From Plantactinospora soyae (lineage in GTDB: Bacteria; Actinomycetota; Actinomycetes; Mycobacteriales; Micromonosporaceae), in the NCBI RefSeq assembly GCF_014874095.1, contig NZ_JADBEB010000001.1, positions 3,410,001 to 3,474,000 of the forward strand: a stretch of 64,000 bases of DNA. Direction: 5' to 3'. Under the pieces are notes generated by a model. It did not search any database. It saw only the letters and a list, made by a program, of their open reading frames with translations, and was not told the origin of the DNA. Made by a program: the position numbers and the translations under genes. Of this stretch, positions 49,461 to 59,939 are shown one piece after another. Positions within the stretch are counted from its first letter, which is position 1. Each line of letters opens with the position of its first letter.

Positions 49461-49708
49461 GGGACCCCTTCCGTGGTGTGGATGGGGGCCGCCGGGTAGC
49501 GGCCGGCGCCCCCGCACGGCACGCCCGGGTACCTCTGCGACCGACCTCTTGCCACCGAGCGTGACGGCCTGCTTCCACTCTGGACGTGAAGGCTCTACGC
49601 TCGGTAGCCGATCTGACTTTCCGTGATCGGGTGTGCGGGCCGAGTGATGCCTGTGTTGTGCGGTGGCGTACCCGAGGAGAGACCGGCCCGGCGTGTGGAG
49701 GAGATGTA

Positions 49709-50515
49709 GTGGGCGACCTGAACGATTCGATGGCGGACTTCATCGTCGAGGAGATCCGCCGGGCCCGGTGCACGGCCGGGATGACCCAGGAGGCTTTCGG
49801 CAAGGGAGCGAACTGCTCGGCATCCCTGGTCAGCGCGGTAGAGAACGGAACCCGGGCCCTGACCATGGACTACATCAGGGGCGCGGACAACGCGCTGAAG
49901 ACCGGCGGCCTGTTCCTGCGCCTGGTAGAGCAGTTCGACGCCGGTGTCGGCTCGCCGGTCTGGCTACAGGAATGGTTGACCAAGGAACGCGAGGCCACCT
50001 CGATCCGCTGGCACGAGCCGTCGCTGGTGCCGGGTCTGTTGCAGACCGAGGCGTACGCCCGAGCGGTGCTGACCGGCGGCCGGCTGCTCACCGCGAAGCG
50101 GGTGGAGCAGTTCCTGGCGGCCCGGCTGGACCGGCAGTCGGTGCTGTCCCGGGATGACCCGCCGCAGTTCGTCACGGTGCTGGACGCCGCGGTGTTGCGT
50201 CGGCCGATCGGCGGGCCGGCGGTGATGCGGGAGCAACTCGACCACCTGCTGACCAGCGCCGAGCAGCCACACATCCACCTGCACGTGGTGCCGGACGGGG
50301 TGGGCGCCTACGCCGGGCTGGCCGGCGGATTCATCCTGATGAAGGGGAAGAGCGGCGAGATTGCCCATGTGGACAGCGCGTTGCGGGCGCACATCACCGC
50401 CGACCCGGACGCCGTTGCCAGCCTGCACAACAGGTGGGAGAGTCTGAGAGGTGAGGCGCTGCCGCACACCCCCTCGATCGAACTGATCACGGAGATAGCG
50501 AAGTCATGGACCTGA
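49709..50515 (+). CDS. XRE-family HTH regulator with DUF5753 domain
   Basis: 268 residues. An N-terminal Cro/C1-type HTH (~10-70; RRARCTAGMTQEAFGKGAN, SASLVSAVENG) is followed by DUF5753 (~90-265; IRWHEPSLVPGLLQTEAYARAVL, HVVPDGVGAYAGLAGGF). These regulators pair with DUF397 proteins in actinomycetes (the Scr1-type pairs that influence development in Streptomyces). GTG 49709 follows a GGAGGAG site. The DUF397 gene starts 10 bp inside its 3' end. Confidence 0.9.
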   Translation: MGDLNDSMADFIVEEIRRARCTAGMTQEAFGKGANCSASLVSAVENGTRALTMDYIRGADNALKTGGLFLRLVEQFDAGVGSPVWLQEWLTKEREATSIRWHEPSLVPGLLQTEAYARAVLTGGRLLTAKRVEQFLAARLDRQSVLSRDDPPQFVTVLDAAVLRRPIGGPAVMREQLDHLLTSAEQPHIHLHVVPDGVGAYAGLAGGFILMKGKSGEIAHVDSALRAHITADPDAVASLHNRWESLRGEALPHTPSIELITEIAKSWT

Positions 50516-50697
50516 CCCGCGCCACCTGGCGGAAGTCGACCCGCAGCGACAACGGTGGATCGGCCTGCGTCGAGGTGGCCGACAACTTGGCCGGAGTGGT
50601 CGGGGTCCGGGACAGCAAGGACCGGTCCGGGCCGGTGCTGACCTTCGGTCCCGACGCCTGGCGGACCTTCGTCGCCGAGGTGGCCCACCGGCGATAG
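50506..50697 (+). CDS. DUF397 protein, partner of the XRE regulator
   Basis: 63 residues matching DUF397: ATWRKSTRSDNGGSACVEVA, VGVRDSKDRSGPVL and FGPDAWRTFVAEV. In Streptomyces such proteins bind or antagonise their XRE/DUF5753 partner. It overlaps the regulator gene by 10 bp, giving tight coupling. ATG 50506. Confidence 0.93.
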   Translation: MDLTRATWRKSTRSDNGGSACVEVADNLAGVVGVRDSKDRSGPVLTFGPDAWRTFVAEVAHRR

Positions 50698-50717
50698 TCG
50701 GCTGGCACACTCTGGCG

Positions 50718-50945
50718 ATGGCGAGATCCGGCGCTCGGTGGAAGAGGCCGACCCTTCTGGGCATCGCGTTGCTATACACCGGCATCCGCGCGCCCGACAT
50801 CCTGAGCGAGGGTAGCTGGCGCTCCTGGGTGGCCGTACCGATCATCATCGCGCTTCTGTGGATCTTGGCGAGGGAGATCTGGACGGCGGCCCGCAGGCAG
50901 ACCGGTCGGTCGGCCGCCAGCGAGGAGCGCGCGCCCGATTCGTAG
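50718..50945 (+). CDS. Small membrane protein
   Basis: 75 residues with two probable membrane segments (LLGIALLYTGIRAPDIL and WVAVPIIIALLWILAREIW) and a basic C-terminus. ATG 50718 lies 20 bp after the DUF397 stop, on the same strand, so it may be the third gene of this cassette. No family is recognised. Confidence 0.55.
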   Translation: MARSGARWKRPTLLGIALLYTGIRAPDILSEGSWRSWVAVPIIIALLWILAREIWTAARRQTGRSAASEERAPDS

Positions 50946-50982
50946 CGCCAACCACCCTCGGGACTGCCGGCGGCGGACCGGC

Positions 50983-52536
50983 TCAGCCGAGCGGGCCCAC
51001 CTCCGCCTCGATCGCGGCGCGCAGCTCGGGACCGGCGATCACCGTACGGGCCGCCTCCATCGCCGGGGCGAGGAAGATGTCCGGACCGGGCTCGCCGAGG
51101 AACGGGGTGACCGCCGCGACGGCGGCCCGACCGGCCGGCGACGGCACGAGCGGAGCCCGCAACTGCAACCCGCGTACCCCGGCGATCAGTTCCACCGCGA
51201 GCAGGCTGGTCAGGTTCTCCAGCACGGTACGCAGCTTCACGGCCGCCGCCCAGCCCATCGAGACGTGGTCCTCCTGCATGCCGCTGGTCGGCAGCGAGTC
51301 GACCGAGGCGGGGGCGGCCAGTCGACGGTTCTCCGCGACGATGCCGGCGGCGGTGTACTGGGCGATCATCAGCCCGGAGTTGACTCCCGCGTCGGGGGAG
51401 AGGAACGCCGGCAGTTCCCGGGACCGGGCGACGTCGAGCAGCCGGTCCACCCGGCGTTCGGCGATCGCGCCGACCTCGGCGGCGGCGATGGCGAGGAAGT
51501 CGGCGGCGAAGCCGAGCGGGGCGCCGTGGAAGTTGCCGGTCGACTCGACCCGGCCGTCCGGCAGCACCACCGGGTTGTCCACCACCGAGAGCAGTTCCCG
51601 GCCGGCCACCTGATCCACGAAGGACAGGGTGTCCCGGGCCGCCCCGGCGACCTGTGGTGCACAGCGCATCGAGTACGCGTCCTGGACCGCGTGCGCCAGG
51701 TCGTCCCGATGGGAGTCCATGATGGGCGAGTTCTGGAGCAGCCGGTGGATGTTGGCCGCCGACAGCGCCTGCCCCGGATGCGGGCGGATCGCGTGCAACT
51801 CCGGCAGGAACGGCCGCTCCGAGCCGAGCATCGCCTCGATCGCCAGTGCCGCCGTCACGTCCGCCATCGTGAACAGGTGCCCGGCGTCGGCGATCGCCAG
51901 CAGCAGCATCCCGAGCATCCCGTCGGTGCCGTTGACCAGCGCCAGCCCCTCCTTCGCGGCCAGCGTGACCGGCCGCAGCCCGGCCGTACGCAGCGCCACC
52001 GCCGCGTCCTGCCGGGTGCCGTCCGGGGCGAGCACCCAACCCTCGCCGAGCAGCACCAGCGCGCAGTGCGCCAGCGGGGCCAGGTCGCCGGAGGCGCCGA
52101 GCGAGCCGTGCTCGGGTACCCACGGGGTGATGTCGGCGTTGAGCAGGTCGACCAGGGCCTGGGCCAACTCGGGGCGTACCCCGGAATGGCCGAGCGCGAG
52201 CGACCGGATCCGCAGCAGCATCATCGCCCGGACCACCTCGCGGGGCATCGGGGCGCCGACCCCGGCCGCGTGCGAGCGGATCAGCGCGTGCTGCAACTCG
52301 GCCCGCCGCTCGGGGGCGACGAAGGTGTTGGCCAGCGCGCCGAAGCCGGTCGAGACGCCGTAGACCGGGCGACCGGTCTGCTCGATCCGGTCGACGATCG
52401 CGCGACTGGCCGCCATGGCATCCAGAGTGGAGGGATCGAGGGCGACGGTCGCGGTGCCCCGGGCGACCGCCGCGACATCGGCCGGGGAGACCCCGGTGGG
52501 TTGGACGGTGACGACGGATCGGGTCACGGTTGCCAT
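50983..52536 (-). CDS. hutH: Histidine ammonia-lyase
   Basis: 517 residues. First step of histidine catabolism: histidine to urocanate and ammonia. The autocatalytic MIO cofactor triad Ala148-Ser149-Gly150 sits in [14 protein letters not shown], and the active-site [13 protein letters not shown] is near residue 58-70. ATG 52536 has GGAG 7 nt upstream and overlaps the hutI 3' end by 13 nt. It is the last gene of the hut operon here, reversing pathway order. Confidence 0.97.
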   Translation of the reverse strand: MATVTRSVVTVQPTGVSPADVAAVARGTATVALDPSTLDAMAASRAIVDRIEQTGRPVYGVSTGFGALANTFVAPERRAELQHALIRSHAAGVGAPMPREVVRAMMLLRIRSLALGHSGVRPELAQALVDLLNADITPWVPEHGSLGASGDLAPLAHCALVLLGEGWVLAPDGTRQDAAVALRTAGLRPVTLAAKEGLALVNGTDGMLGMLLLAIADAGHLFTMADVTAALAIEAMLGSERPFLPELHAIRPHPGQALSAANIHRLLQNSPIMDSHRDDLAHAVQDAYSMRCAPQVAGAARDTLSFVDQVAGRELLSVVDNPVVLPDGRVESTGNFHGAPLGFAADFLAIAAAEVGAIAERRVDRLLDVARSRELPAFLSPDAGVNSGLMIAQYTAAGIVAENRRLAAPASVDSLPTSGMQEDHVSMGWAAAVKLRTVLENLTSLLAVELIAGVRGLQLRAPLVPSPAGRAAVAAVTPFLGEPGPDIFLAPAMEAARTVIAGPELRAAIEAEVGPLG

Positions 52537-53699
52537 TGCGGTACTCCGTTGTGCAGGACCTGGATGATCAGTGGAACCCCTGGCCGGTAGGCCAGGTGCA
52601 GATATGAGGGCGCGTCGAGGATGCTGAGGTCCGCCGGTACCCCGGGACGCAGCACCCCGGCGTCGGGGCGGCGCAGCGCCCGCGCGCCACCGGCGGTCGC
52701 CGCCCAGACCGCCTCCGCCGGGGTCATGCCCATCTCCCGCACCGCGAGCGCGATGCAGAACGGCAACGACGAGGTGTACGACGAGCCGGGGTTGCAGTCC
52801 GTCGCCAGCGCCACGGTCACCCCCGCGTCGAGCAGCCGCCGGGCGTCCGGGTACGGCGACCGGGTGGAGAACTCGGCGCCGGGCAGCAGCGTCGCCACCG
52901 TCTCCGAACCGGCCAGCGCGTCGATGTCGGCGTCGGAAAGGTGCGTGCAGTGGTCCGCACTGGCGGCGCCCAGCTCCACCGCGAGCTGCACTCCCGGCCC
53001 CGGGCCGAGCTGGTTCGCGTGCACCCGTACGCCGAGTCCGGCGGCCTGCCCGACGGTCAGGATCGCCCGCGCGTGGTCGGCGTCGAAGGCGCCCCGCTCA
53101 CAGAAGACGTCGATCCAGCGGGCGTACGGCAGGGCGGCCCGGAGCATCGGACCGCAGACCAGTCCGACGTAGTCGTCCGGGCGGTCGGCGTACTCGGTCG
53201 GCACCACGTGCGCGCCGAGGAACGTCGTCTCGGTGGTGTACTCGCTGGCGATCCGCAGCGAGCGGGCCTCGTCGGCGACGTTGAGGCCGTACCCACTCTT
53301 GATCTCGATCGTGGTGGTGCCCTGCCGCAGCGCCTCGACGCGCAGCCGCCCGACGATCTCGCGCAGCCGGTCGTCGCTGGCGGCCCGGGTCGCGGCGACC
53401 GTGGTCCGGATCCCACCGCCGGTGTACGGCTGTCCGGCCATCCGGGCGGCGAACTCGGGCGCCCGGTCACCGGCGAAGACCAGGTGCGCGTGGCTGTCCA
53501 CGAACCCTGGCAGTACGGCCCGGCCGTCGGCGTCGATCCGCCGGTCGGCGGCCGGCGCGTAGCGGGCCGGGCCGATCCAGGCGACCTCGCCGTCCTCGAT
53601 CAGCAGTGCGGCCTTGCGGCGGATGCCGAGCGGGCCGTCCTCGCCGATCCCCGCCACGTTGGTGACCAGCTCGCCGATGTTGTCGATCAGCAGTTTCAC
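52524..53699 (-). CDS. hutI: Imidazolonepropionase
   Basis: 391 residues, amidohydrolase superfamily. It opens imidazolonepropionate to N-formimino-glutamate. Metal ligands in [12 protein letters not shown], with [23 protein letters not shown], the HANQLG His and the ATDCNPGS Asp. GTG 53699 overlaps the hutF stop as GTGA. The long open frame upstream belongs to an antisense-like reading of hutF, not to this protein. Confidence 0.96.
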   Translation of the reverse strand: MKLLIDNIGELVTNVAGIGEDGPLGIRRKAALLIEDGEVAWIGPARYAPAADRRIDADGRAVLPGFVDSHAHLVFAGDRAPEFAARMAGQPYTGGGIRTTVAATRAASDDRLREIVGRLRVEALRQGTTTIEIKSGYGLNVADEARSLRIASEYTTETTFLGAHVVPTEYADRPDDYVGLVCGPMLRAALPYARWIDVFCERGAFDADHARAILTVGQAAGLGVRVHANQLGPGPGVQLAVELGAASADHCTHLSDADIDALAGSETVATLLPGAEFSTRSPYPDARRLLDAGVTVALATDCNPGSSYTSSLPFCIALAVREMGMTPAEAVWAATAGGARALRRPDAGVLRPGVPADLSILDAPSYLHLAYRPGVPLIIQVLHNGVPQWQP

Positions 53700-55132
53700 G
53701 ATCCCCCCACCGCCCCGATCGCCTCCGCCAGCGCGGCGGGTACGTCGAGTGTTGCGTGCCGGCCGTCCCGGACCACCACCCGGCCGTCGACCAGTACGTC
53801 GGTCACGTCCGCGGCGGTCGCCGCGCCGAGCGCGCCCGCCGCCGGCACCCCGGCGGTACGGGCGCTGTCCAGCCGTACCGTCACCAGGTCGGCGCGGGCT
53901 CCGACGGCGATCGTCCCGGCGCCGGCCCAGCCCAGCGCCGCGTGCCCGGCCCCGGCGGCGGCGTGCAGCAGTTCGGCCGGGGTGAAGTGACCCCGGCGTA
54001 GCGTGCGCAGCCGCTCGTGCGCCTCGACGCCCCGGGCCTCCTCGAAGAGATCGAGTACGGCGTGGCTGTCGCTGCCGAGGCTGAGCGGGCAGCCGGCGTC
54101 GACCAGCGGGCGGGCCGGGCCGATCCCGTCGGCGAGGTCCCGTTCGGTGGTGGGGCAGAGGCAGGCCCCGGTGCCGCTGCCGCCGAGCAGTGCCCGGTCG
54201 GCGTCGGTGAGGTGGGTGGCGTGCACCGCCGTCGTCCGTGGACCGAGCGCGCCCGCGTCGGCCAGCAGCGCGGTCGGGGTCCGCCCGTGGTACGCCAGGC
54301 ACGCCTCGTTCTCGGCCGGCTGCTCCGACAGGTGTACGTGCAGGGGGCCGCCGCGCTCCTCCGCCCAGCCGGCGACCACCGGGATCTGGTCGGCGGGTAC
54401 GGCCCGCACCGAGTGGATCGCGGCACCGACCCGCACGGTGCTGTTGCCGGTGCTGGCGCTGTTGCCGCTGCCGGCGCTGTTGCCGCTGCCGGCGCTGTTG
54501 CCGCTGCCGCTGCCGGTGCCGGTGCTGGTGCCACTGCTGGTGGTCGGGGTGAAGCTGCCGGCCCGGTCGGCCCAGCGCCCCGCGTCGCCGTCGCCGAACC
54601 GCAGTTGCGGGCCGGTCAGCGGCTGCCCGTCCACGGTGGCGGTCAGGTAGCAGGTGTCCAGCAGCGTGAGCCGGATTCCCGCCTGGCTGGCCGCCTCGAC
54701 CAGCGCCGCGCTCATCGCGTTCGGATCGTCGTAGCGGCGCCCGCCCGGGGCGTGGTGCAGGTAGTGGAACTCGCCCACACAGGTGATCCCGGCGAGCGCC
54801 ATCTCGGCGTACGTGGCCCGGGCCAGCGCCAGGTAGCTGTCCGGGTCGAGCCGCCCGGCGACCTCGTACATCCGGTCCCGCCAGGTCCAGAAACTGCCGC
54901 CGGCACCCTCGGTACGCCCGCGCAACGCCCGGTGGAAGGCGTGCGAGTGCGTGTTGGCCAGCCCCGGCAGGGTCAGCCCGGACAACCGGTACGCGTCCGC
55001 CGACCCCGCCGGCACCCCGACGGTGATCCCGGTGAACCGCCCGTCGGCCAGCTCGATCAGCACGTCGGCGTCCGGTACCGGGCGACCCGGCAGCCAGGCG
55101 TACTCGGCGTGGTAGCGGACCGGGCCGGTCAC
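53696..55132 (-). CDS. hutF: Formimidoylglutamate deiminase
   Basis: 478 residues, amidohydrolase superfamily. Converts N-formimino-L-glutamate to N-formyl-L-glutamate and ammonia. Metal-site motifs [33 protein letters not shown] and [16 protein letters not shown] are intact. Residues ~197-231 are a low-complexity Ser/Gly/Thr/Asn insert ([20 protein letters not shown]) not expected in the family. GTG 55132 overlaps the preceding gene's stop as GTGA. Its presence shows the five-step HutF route is used rather than HutE/HutG alone. Confidence 0.94.
   Translation of the reverse strand: MTGPVRYHAEYAWLPGRPVPDADVLIELADGRFTGITVGVPAGSADAYRLSGLTLPGLANTHSHAFHRALRGRTEGAGGSFWTWRDRMYEVAGRLDPDSYLALARATYAEMALAGITCVGEFHYLHHAPGGRRYDDPNAMSAALVEAASQAGIRLTLLDTCYLTATVDGQPLTGPQLRFGDGDAGRWADRAGSFTPTTSSGTSTGTGSGSGNSAGSGNSAGSGNSASTGNSTVRVGAAIHSVRAVPADQIPVVAGWAEERGGPLHVHLSEQPAENEACLAYHGRTPTALLADAGALGPRTTAVHATHLTDADRALLGGSGTGACLCPTTERDLADGIGPARPLVDAGCPLSLGSDSHAVLDLFEEARGVEAHERLRTLRRGHFTPAELLHAAAGAGHAALGWAGAGTIAVGARADLVTVRLDSARTAGVPAAGALGAATAADVTDVLVDGRVVVRDGRHATLDVPAALAEAIGAVGGS
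54440..54511. repeat. Four 18-bp coding tandem repeats inside hutF
   Basis: Units of GCTGTTGCCGCTGCCGGC type (four copies, first diverged) followed by degenerate copies to ~54540. Each encodes A/S-G-S-G-N-S on the hutF strand. The period keeps the frame. Confidence 0.85.
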
Positions 55133-56364
55133 CGTACGGCCAGCTCGTCGAGCACGTCGGCCAGCCGTCGTACGCCCTCGGCGCAGTCGTCGTCGCCGGC
55201 CGACTCGGCGGGGGAGTGCGAGACCCCGGTCGGGTTCCGGACGAAGAGCATCGCGGTCGGCACGTGCCCGGCGAGGATCCCGGCATCGTGTCCGGCGGCG
55301 GTCGGCAGCACCGGTACGCCCTCGCCGAGCACCCGTCCGAGGGCCGCGTTCAGCCCGCCGTCGAACTCCACCGACGGGCTGAGCGACTCCTGGGTCAGCC
55401 CGAGCGTCGTACCGTCCCGGGCGGCCCGGTCGGCGGCCTTGACGCGTACCGCCTCGACCAGGGCGTCCAGGGTGCCGGCGTCGGCGGCCCGGGCGTCCAG
55501 CCAGCCCCGGACGAGCGCCGGGATCGCGTTGGTGGCGTTCGGCTCGACCTCGACCCGGCCGACGGTGGCGTGCGCACCGCGCAGCCGGGCCTCCTTGTTC
55601 GCGGCCAGCACCGTGAACGCGAAGGTCAACATCGGGTCGCGGCGGTCCGACATCCGGGTGGTGCCGGCGTGGTTGGCCTCGCCGGCGAAGTCCAGCCGCC
55701 AGCGCCCGTGCGGCCAGATCCCGCTGGCCACCCCGACCGGTGCGCCGAGGTCGACGAGCGCCCGGCCCTGCTCGATGTGCAGTTCGACGAACGCGCCGAT
55801 CCGGTCCAGCGTCTCCGGGCGGGCGCCGGCCGGTCGACCGCCCATCGCCTCGGCGAGGCTGACCCCGTCCCGGTCAATCAGCGCCGCCGCCCGGTCCGGG
55901 TCGAGCGCGCCGGTGAGCAGCCGCGACCCGAGGCAGGGTACGCCGAACCGGGACCCCTCCTCCTCGGCGAACGCGACCACTGCGACCGGGCGCCGGAACT
56001 CCCGACCGGCCTCCCGCAGGGCCCGTACGGCGAGCAGGGCGCTGACGATGCCGAGCGGCCCGTCGTAACCGCCGCCGTACGGGACCGAGTCGAAGTGGCT
56101 GCCGACCAGGACCGCGTTCCCGTGCTCCGGCGCCGGCCCGTACCAGGCGAACAGGTTGCCGTTGCCGTCCTGGGCGACGGTGTGCGCCCCGTCGGCGACG
56201 GCGGTGTCCCGGAACCACTCCTCCAGTTGCCGTACCGGCTCGGTGAAGCCGTACCGCAGGTACCCGCCCGTCCCGGCGTCCCGCCCGATCGGCGCGATCT
56301 CCGCCCAGCTCCGCTGGAACTGGGTGTTAGGAAGGGGCCCTTCTACAACAGAATCCGATAACAA
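55129..56364 (-). CDS. M20-family Zn amidohydrolase (allantoate amidohydrolase-like), likely N-formylglutamate deformylase of the hut operon
   Basis: ~411 residues. Dinuclear metal ligands of the AllC/N-carbamoylase family are visible: His and Asp in [16 protein letters not shown], Glu in [11 protein letters not shown], His in FVELHIEQG and His in TAAGHDAG. No hutG is present, so this enzyme may release formate from N-formylglutamate, the HutF product (inference). No ATG or GTG exists in frame before the conserved [10 protein letters not shown]; the only candidate is TTG 56364 inside the palindromic element. Its stop overlaps hutF as GTGA. Confidence 0.85.
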   Translation of the reverse strand: MLSDSVVEGPLPNTQFQRSWAEIAPIGRDAGTGGYLRYGFTEPVRQLEEWFRDTAVADGAHTVAQDGNGNLFAWYGPAPEHGNAVLVGSHFDSVPYGGGYDGPLGIVSALLAVRALREAGREFRRPVAVVAFAEEEGSRFGVPCLGSRLLTGALDPDRAAALIDRDGVSLAEAMGGRPAGARPETLDRIGAFVELHIEQGRALVDLGAPVGVASGIWPHGRWRLDFAGEANHAGTTRMSDRRDPMLTFAFTVLAANKEARLRGAHATVGRVEVEPNATNAIPALVRGWLDARAADAGTLDALVEAVRVKAADRAARDGTTLGLTQESLSPSVEFDGGLNAALGRVLGEGVPVLPTAAGHDAGILAGHVPTAMLFVRNPTGVSHSPAESAGDDDCAEGVRRLADVLDELAVR

Positions 56365-56379
56365 GGGGCCCTTCCTTAC
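56324..56379. repeat. Palindromic stop-codon-associated element, copy 3
   Basis: Read from the hutU side: TAAGGAAGGGCCCCTTGTTAT, loop CGGATTCTGT, then TGTAGAAGGGCCCCTTCCTAACAC. The hutU stop codon TAA is the start of the element. It spans the whole hutU/amidohydrolase junction, so it could act as an internal attenuator of the hut operon. Confidence 0.88.
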
Positions 56380-58025
56380 AGCTCGGTGATGGGGATGCGG
56401 AGGTTGCCGGTGGTGGCGGCCTGGGCGGCTTCGGGGTAGCCGGCGTCGACGTGCCGGAGTACGCCCATCGCCGGGTCGTTGCTCAGGACCCGTTCGATCT
56501 TCTGGCCGGCGAGGGCGGTGCCATCGGCCACGCAGACCTGGCCGGCGTGGATGGAACGGCCGATGCCGACGCCGCCGCCGTGGTGGATGCTCACCCAGGA
56601 GGCGCCGCTGGCGGTGTTGACCAGGGCGTTGAGCAGCGGCCAGTCGGCGATCGCGTCGGAGCCGTCGGCCATTGCCTCGGTTTCGCGGTACGGGGAGGCG
56701 ACGGAGCCGGCGTCGAGGTGGTCGCGGCCGATGACGACCGGGGCGGTCAGCTCGCCGGAGGCGACCATGTCGTTGAACCGGACGCCGGCCTTGTCCCGCT
56801 CGCCGTGGCCGAGCCAGCAGATCCGGGCCGGTAGGCCCTGGAAGGCGACCCGTTCGCCGGCCAGTCGGATCCACCGGGCCAGCTGCTCGTTCTCCGGGAA
56901 CAGCTCCAGCACGGCCCGGTCGGTGGCGGCGATGTCCGCCGGGTCGCCGGAGAGCGCCGCCCAGCGGAACGGGCCCTTGCCCTCGCTGAACAGCGGCCGG
57001 ATGTACGCCGGCACGAAGCCGGGGAAGGCGAACGCCCGGTCGTACCCGCCGAGCTGGGCCTCGCCCCGGATCGAGTTGCCGTAGTCGAAGACCTCGGCGC
57101 CGTTGTCTCCGAAGCCGACCATCGCGGCGACGTGCTTGACCATGGCGGCCCGGGCCCGTTCGGTGTACTCGACCGGTTTGGCCCTGGCCAGTTCGGCCGC
57201 GTCGGCGAGTTCGACGTCCTCGGGGACGTACGACAGCGGGTCGTGCGCGCTGGTCTGGTCGGTCACGATGTCGATCTCGACACCCCGGCGGAGCAGCTCG
57301 GCGAAGACCGTGGCGGCGTTGCCGACCACGCCGACCGAGAGCGCCTGGCCGGTCCGCTTCGCCGCGAGCGCCTGCTCGACCGCCTCGTCGAGGGAGTCGG
57401 CCACGGTGTCGAGGTAGCGGGTCTGCACCCGGCGGGCCAGCCGCTCCGGGTCGATGTCGACGATCAGGCAGGCGCCGCCGTTCATGGTGACCGCGAGCGG
57501 CTGCGCCCCGCCCATTCCGCCGCAGCCGGCGGTCAGGGTCAGGGTGCCGGCGAGCGAGCCGTTGAACCGCTTCGTGGCGACGGCGGCGAAGGTCTCGTAG
57601 GTGCCCTGGAGGATGCCCTGGGTGCCGATGTAGATCCAGGATCCGGCGGTCATCTGGCCGTACATGGTGAGGCCGAGCTGTTCGAGGCGGCGGAACTCCG
57701 GCCAGGTCGCCCAGTCGCCGACCAGGTTCGAGTTGGCCAGCAGTACCCGGGGGGCCCACTCGTGGGTCCGGAGCACCCCGACCGGCCGGCCCGACTGGAC
57801 CAGCATGGTCTCGTCGTCCTTCAGCGTGGTCAGGGTCCGGACCAGCGCGTGGTACGAGGGCCAGTCCCGGGCCGCCCGCCCGGTTCCGCCGTACACCACC
57901 AGGTCGTCCGGGCGCTCGGCGACGTCCGGGTCGAGGTTGTTCATCAGCATCCGCAGCGCCGCCTCCTGCGGCCATCCGACGGCGGTCCGGCTGGTGCCGC
58001 GGGCGGCGCGGATCGGCTCGGGCAT
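56376..58025 (-). CDS. hutU: Urocanate hydratase
   Basis: 549 residues. Converts urocanate to imidazolonepropionate using tightly bound NAD+. The NAD site [37 protein letters not shown] and the catalytic-region [23 protein letters not shown] are present. ATG 58025 has AGAAGGAG ~6 nt upstream. First enzyme gene after the rpiR regulator (82-bp gap); the stop codon is part of the palindromic element. Confidence 0.97.
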   Translation of the reverse strand: MPEPIRAARGTSRTAVGWPQEAALRMLMNNLDPDVAERPDDLVVYGGTGRAARDWPSYHALVRTLTTLKDDETMLVQSGRPVGVLRTHEWAPRVLLANSNLVGDWATWPEFRRLEQLGLTMYGQMTAGSWIYIGTQGILQGTYETFAAVATKRFNGSLAGTLTLTAGCGGMGGAQPLAVTMNGGACLIVDIDPERLARRVQTRYLDTVADSLDEAVEQALAAKRTGQALSVGVVGNAATVFAELLRRGVEIDIVTDQTSAHDPLSYVPEDVELADAAELARAKPVEYTERARAAMVKHVAAMVGFGDNGAEVFDYGNSIRGEAQLGGYDRAFAFPGFVPAYIRPLFSEGKGPFRWAALSGDPADIAATDRAVLELFPENEQLARWIRLAGERVAFQGLPARICWLGHGERDKAGVRFNDMVASGELTAPVVIGRDHLDAGSVASPYRETEAMADGSDAIADWPLLNALVNTASGASWVSIHHGGGVGIGRSIHAGQVCVADGTALAGQKIERVLSNDPAMGVLRHVDAGYPEAAQAATTGNLRIPITEL

Positions 58026-58107
58026 GACGACTCCTTCTGCAACGGTGAAGCGGCGGTGTGGGTGGTGTGGGCGGTACGGGGTGCCGGCGGTGGTGAACGT
58101 TGGCGGA

Positions 58108-58974
58108 CTACCCGATGAACAACTGTCGGCGTACGGCGGACTGCTCGAACTCCTCCAACCGGCGCTGGCTGTCGGCGGGTACGGCGTCGCAGATCGCCTG
58201 CAACAGCACCATCGACAGGGCCATCGGCGCGGTGTGCAGGTCGAAGACGAGCTGGGCGCCGACGGCGGCCGGCAACACGATGTCGGCGTACTCGGCGGCG
58301 GGGCTGACCGCCGAATCGGTGATCACCACCACCGACATCCCGGCGGCGCGCGCCTCGCGGAGCGCCTCCAGCGACTCCCGGGGGTACCGGGGCAGGACGA
58401 TCGCCAGCAGGGCGTTCGCCCCGGCCGCCCGGGCCTGTTCCAGCCGGTCGGTCAGCAGGCTCCCACCCGAGTCCAGCACCCGTACGTCCGGCAGCACCTT
58501 CGCCGCGAAGTAGGCGAAGTACCCGGCCAGCGGCGCGGCGGCGCGCAACCCGAGTACGACCAGTGGACGGCTGCCGGCCAGCAGGGTTCCGGCGGCGGTC
58601 ACCCCGTCCCGGTCGGTGAGCTGCTCGGCGAGCCGGTCCAGGTTGTCGGCCTCGGCGCGCAGGGCCCGCTGCGTCTCGTTCCCGGTCGGGGCGCCGAGGT
58701 CCGGTCGGCCGTACCCGGCGGCGGCGATCTCCCGTAACCGGCGGCGCAGCGCCGGATAGCCGTCGTAGCCCAGCGCCATCGCGAACCGGGTCACCGAGGG
58801 CTGGCTGACCTTGGCCAGCTCGGCGACCTCGGCCGCCGAGAGGTAGGCGGCGGAGGCGGCATGCTGGACCAGGCTGTGCGCGATCCGTCGCTGCGTCGGG
58901 GTCAGCCGGATGCCCTGGAACAGGTCGAGCACGCGGTCCATCGGTGGGGCCGCGATGACAGCGCTGTCATTCAC
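58108..58974 (-). CDS. MurR/RpiR-family regulator of the hut operon
   Basis: 288 residues. An N-terminal RpiR-type HTH ([51 protein letters not shown]) is followed by a SIS sugar/ligand-binding domain (~125-260; [39 protein letters not shown]). It is upstream of hutU on the same strand, so it is likely the hut repressor or activator. GTG 58974. A 12-bp palindrome TGAAATAATTCA lies 17 bp upstream. Confidence 0.88.
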   Translation of the reverse strand: MNDSAVIAAPPMDRVLDLFQGIRLTPTQRRIAHSLVQHAASAAYLSAAEVAELAKVSQPSVTRFAMALGYDGYPALRRRLREIAAAGYGRPDLGAPTGNETQRALRAEADNLDRLAEQLTDRDGVTAAGTLLAGSRPLVVLGLRAAAPLAGYFAYFAAKVLPDVRVLDSGGSLLTDRLEQARAAGANALLAIVLPRYPRESLEALREARAAGMSVVVITDSAVSPAAEYADIVLPAAVGAQLVFDLHTAPMALSMVLLQAICDAVPADSQRRLEEFEQSAVRRQLFIG

Positions 58975-58990
58975 GAGATGACTGTATGCA

Positions 58991-59002
58991 TGAAATAATT
59001 CA
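58991..59002. promoter_or_regulatory. AT-rich palindrome, candidate RpiR operator
   Basis: TGAAATAATTCA, arms TGAA/TTCA around an AT core, in an unusually AT-rich patch (58981-59005) between the divergent rpiR and methyltransferase genes. Its position suggests autoregulation and hut control. RpiR-type sites with TGAA/TTCA arms are known in other bacteria; this one is unproven. Confidence 0.5.
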
Positions 59003-59042
59003 GAGGGCAATGGGACCCCGGGAACGTGGTACAACCTTCGGG

Positions 59043-59876
59043 GTGGATGGTACGAACTTCCGGCGTGCGATCGCCCGCACCCGCCTCGCCCCTGTCGCGG
59101 CATTTCCCAAACGGCTCATGCGGGTGGCCCGGCACGACGCCCAGGTGCTCGGCGTCTCGGCCAAGTGGCTGCTCACCTCCCGCGAGCACCACAACTACAC
59201 CTACGACCTGACCAAACTCAGCCGGGAACACCTGGCCTGGTTCGTCAGCGTGACCTGTGACGTACCGGTCGGCCAGGTGCGGACGTACCTGGCCGAGATC
59301 GAGCAGGACGACGCGCTCCGCCAGCACATCGAACAGGCCACCGCGGCCGCCGACCGGCGTGGGCTGGCCGATCGGCGCGTCCGGTACGCCCGCCGGATCG
59401 GCTGGTACGCGATCGTGCGCGCCATCCGCCCCGGACACATCGTCGAGACCGGGGTCGACAAGGGCCTCGGCACCTGCGTACTGGCCTCGGCCCTGCTGCG
59501 CAACGCAGCCGACGGCAACCCCGGCCGGGTCACCTCGCTGGACATCAACCCGGAGGCCGGCTACCTGTCCAGGTCCGAGCCCTGGGCGAGCGTGGTCGAC
59601 CTGGTGATCGGGGACTCCCTCGCCTCGATCAAGCAACTGGACCGTCCGGTCGACCTCTTCCTGCACGACAGCGACCACCACACCAAGCACGAGCGGCGGG
59701 AGTTCTCGACGGTGGAACCGAAGCTCGCGCCCGGCGCCCGGCTGCTCACCGACAACGTCACGATGACCAACGTGCTCGCCGAGCACGCCGAGAAGACCGG
59801 CCGTCGGTTCCTCGCCTACCGGGAGACCCCCGCCCGGCACTGGTACCCCGGCGACGGGATCGGTATCGCCTGGTGA
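59043..59876 (+). CDS. Class I SAM-dependent methyltransferase
   Basis: ~277 residues. A Rossmann-type core begins near residue 135: motif I GHIVETGVDKGLGTCVLASA, then TSLDINPEAG, a GDSLASIKQLDRPVDLFLHD segment and an SDHHTKHERREF loop, as in Methyltransf_24 proteins. The target is unknown. GTG 59043 lies seven bases after TACAAC, consistent with a leaderless start; the frame is open from 58986 and an internal ATG at ~59119 is possible. Divergent from rpiR, but with no visible link to histidine use. Confidence 0.78.
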   Translation: MDGTNFRRAIARTRLAPVAAFPKRLMRVARHDAQVLGVSAKWLLTSREHHNYTYDLTKLSREHLAWFVSVTCDVPVGQVRTYLAEIEQDDALRQHIEQATAAADRRGLADRRVRYARRIGWYAIVRAIRPGHIVETGVDKGLGTCVLASALLRNAADGNPGRVTSLDINPEAGYLSRSEPWASVVDLVIGDSLASIKQLDRPVDLFLHDSDHHTKHERREFSTVEPKLAPGARLLTDNVTMTNVLAEHAEKTGRRFLAYRETPARHWYPGDGIGIAW

Positions 59877-59939
59877 GGTGACGTCCGGCCAGGGACGTGA
59901 CCGCCCGGTCGTCCGTACCCCTGTGGCAGGGTGAACGGC

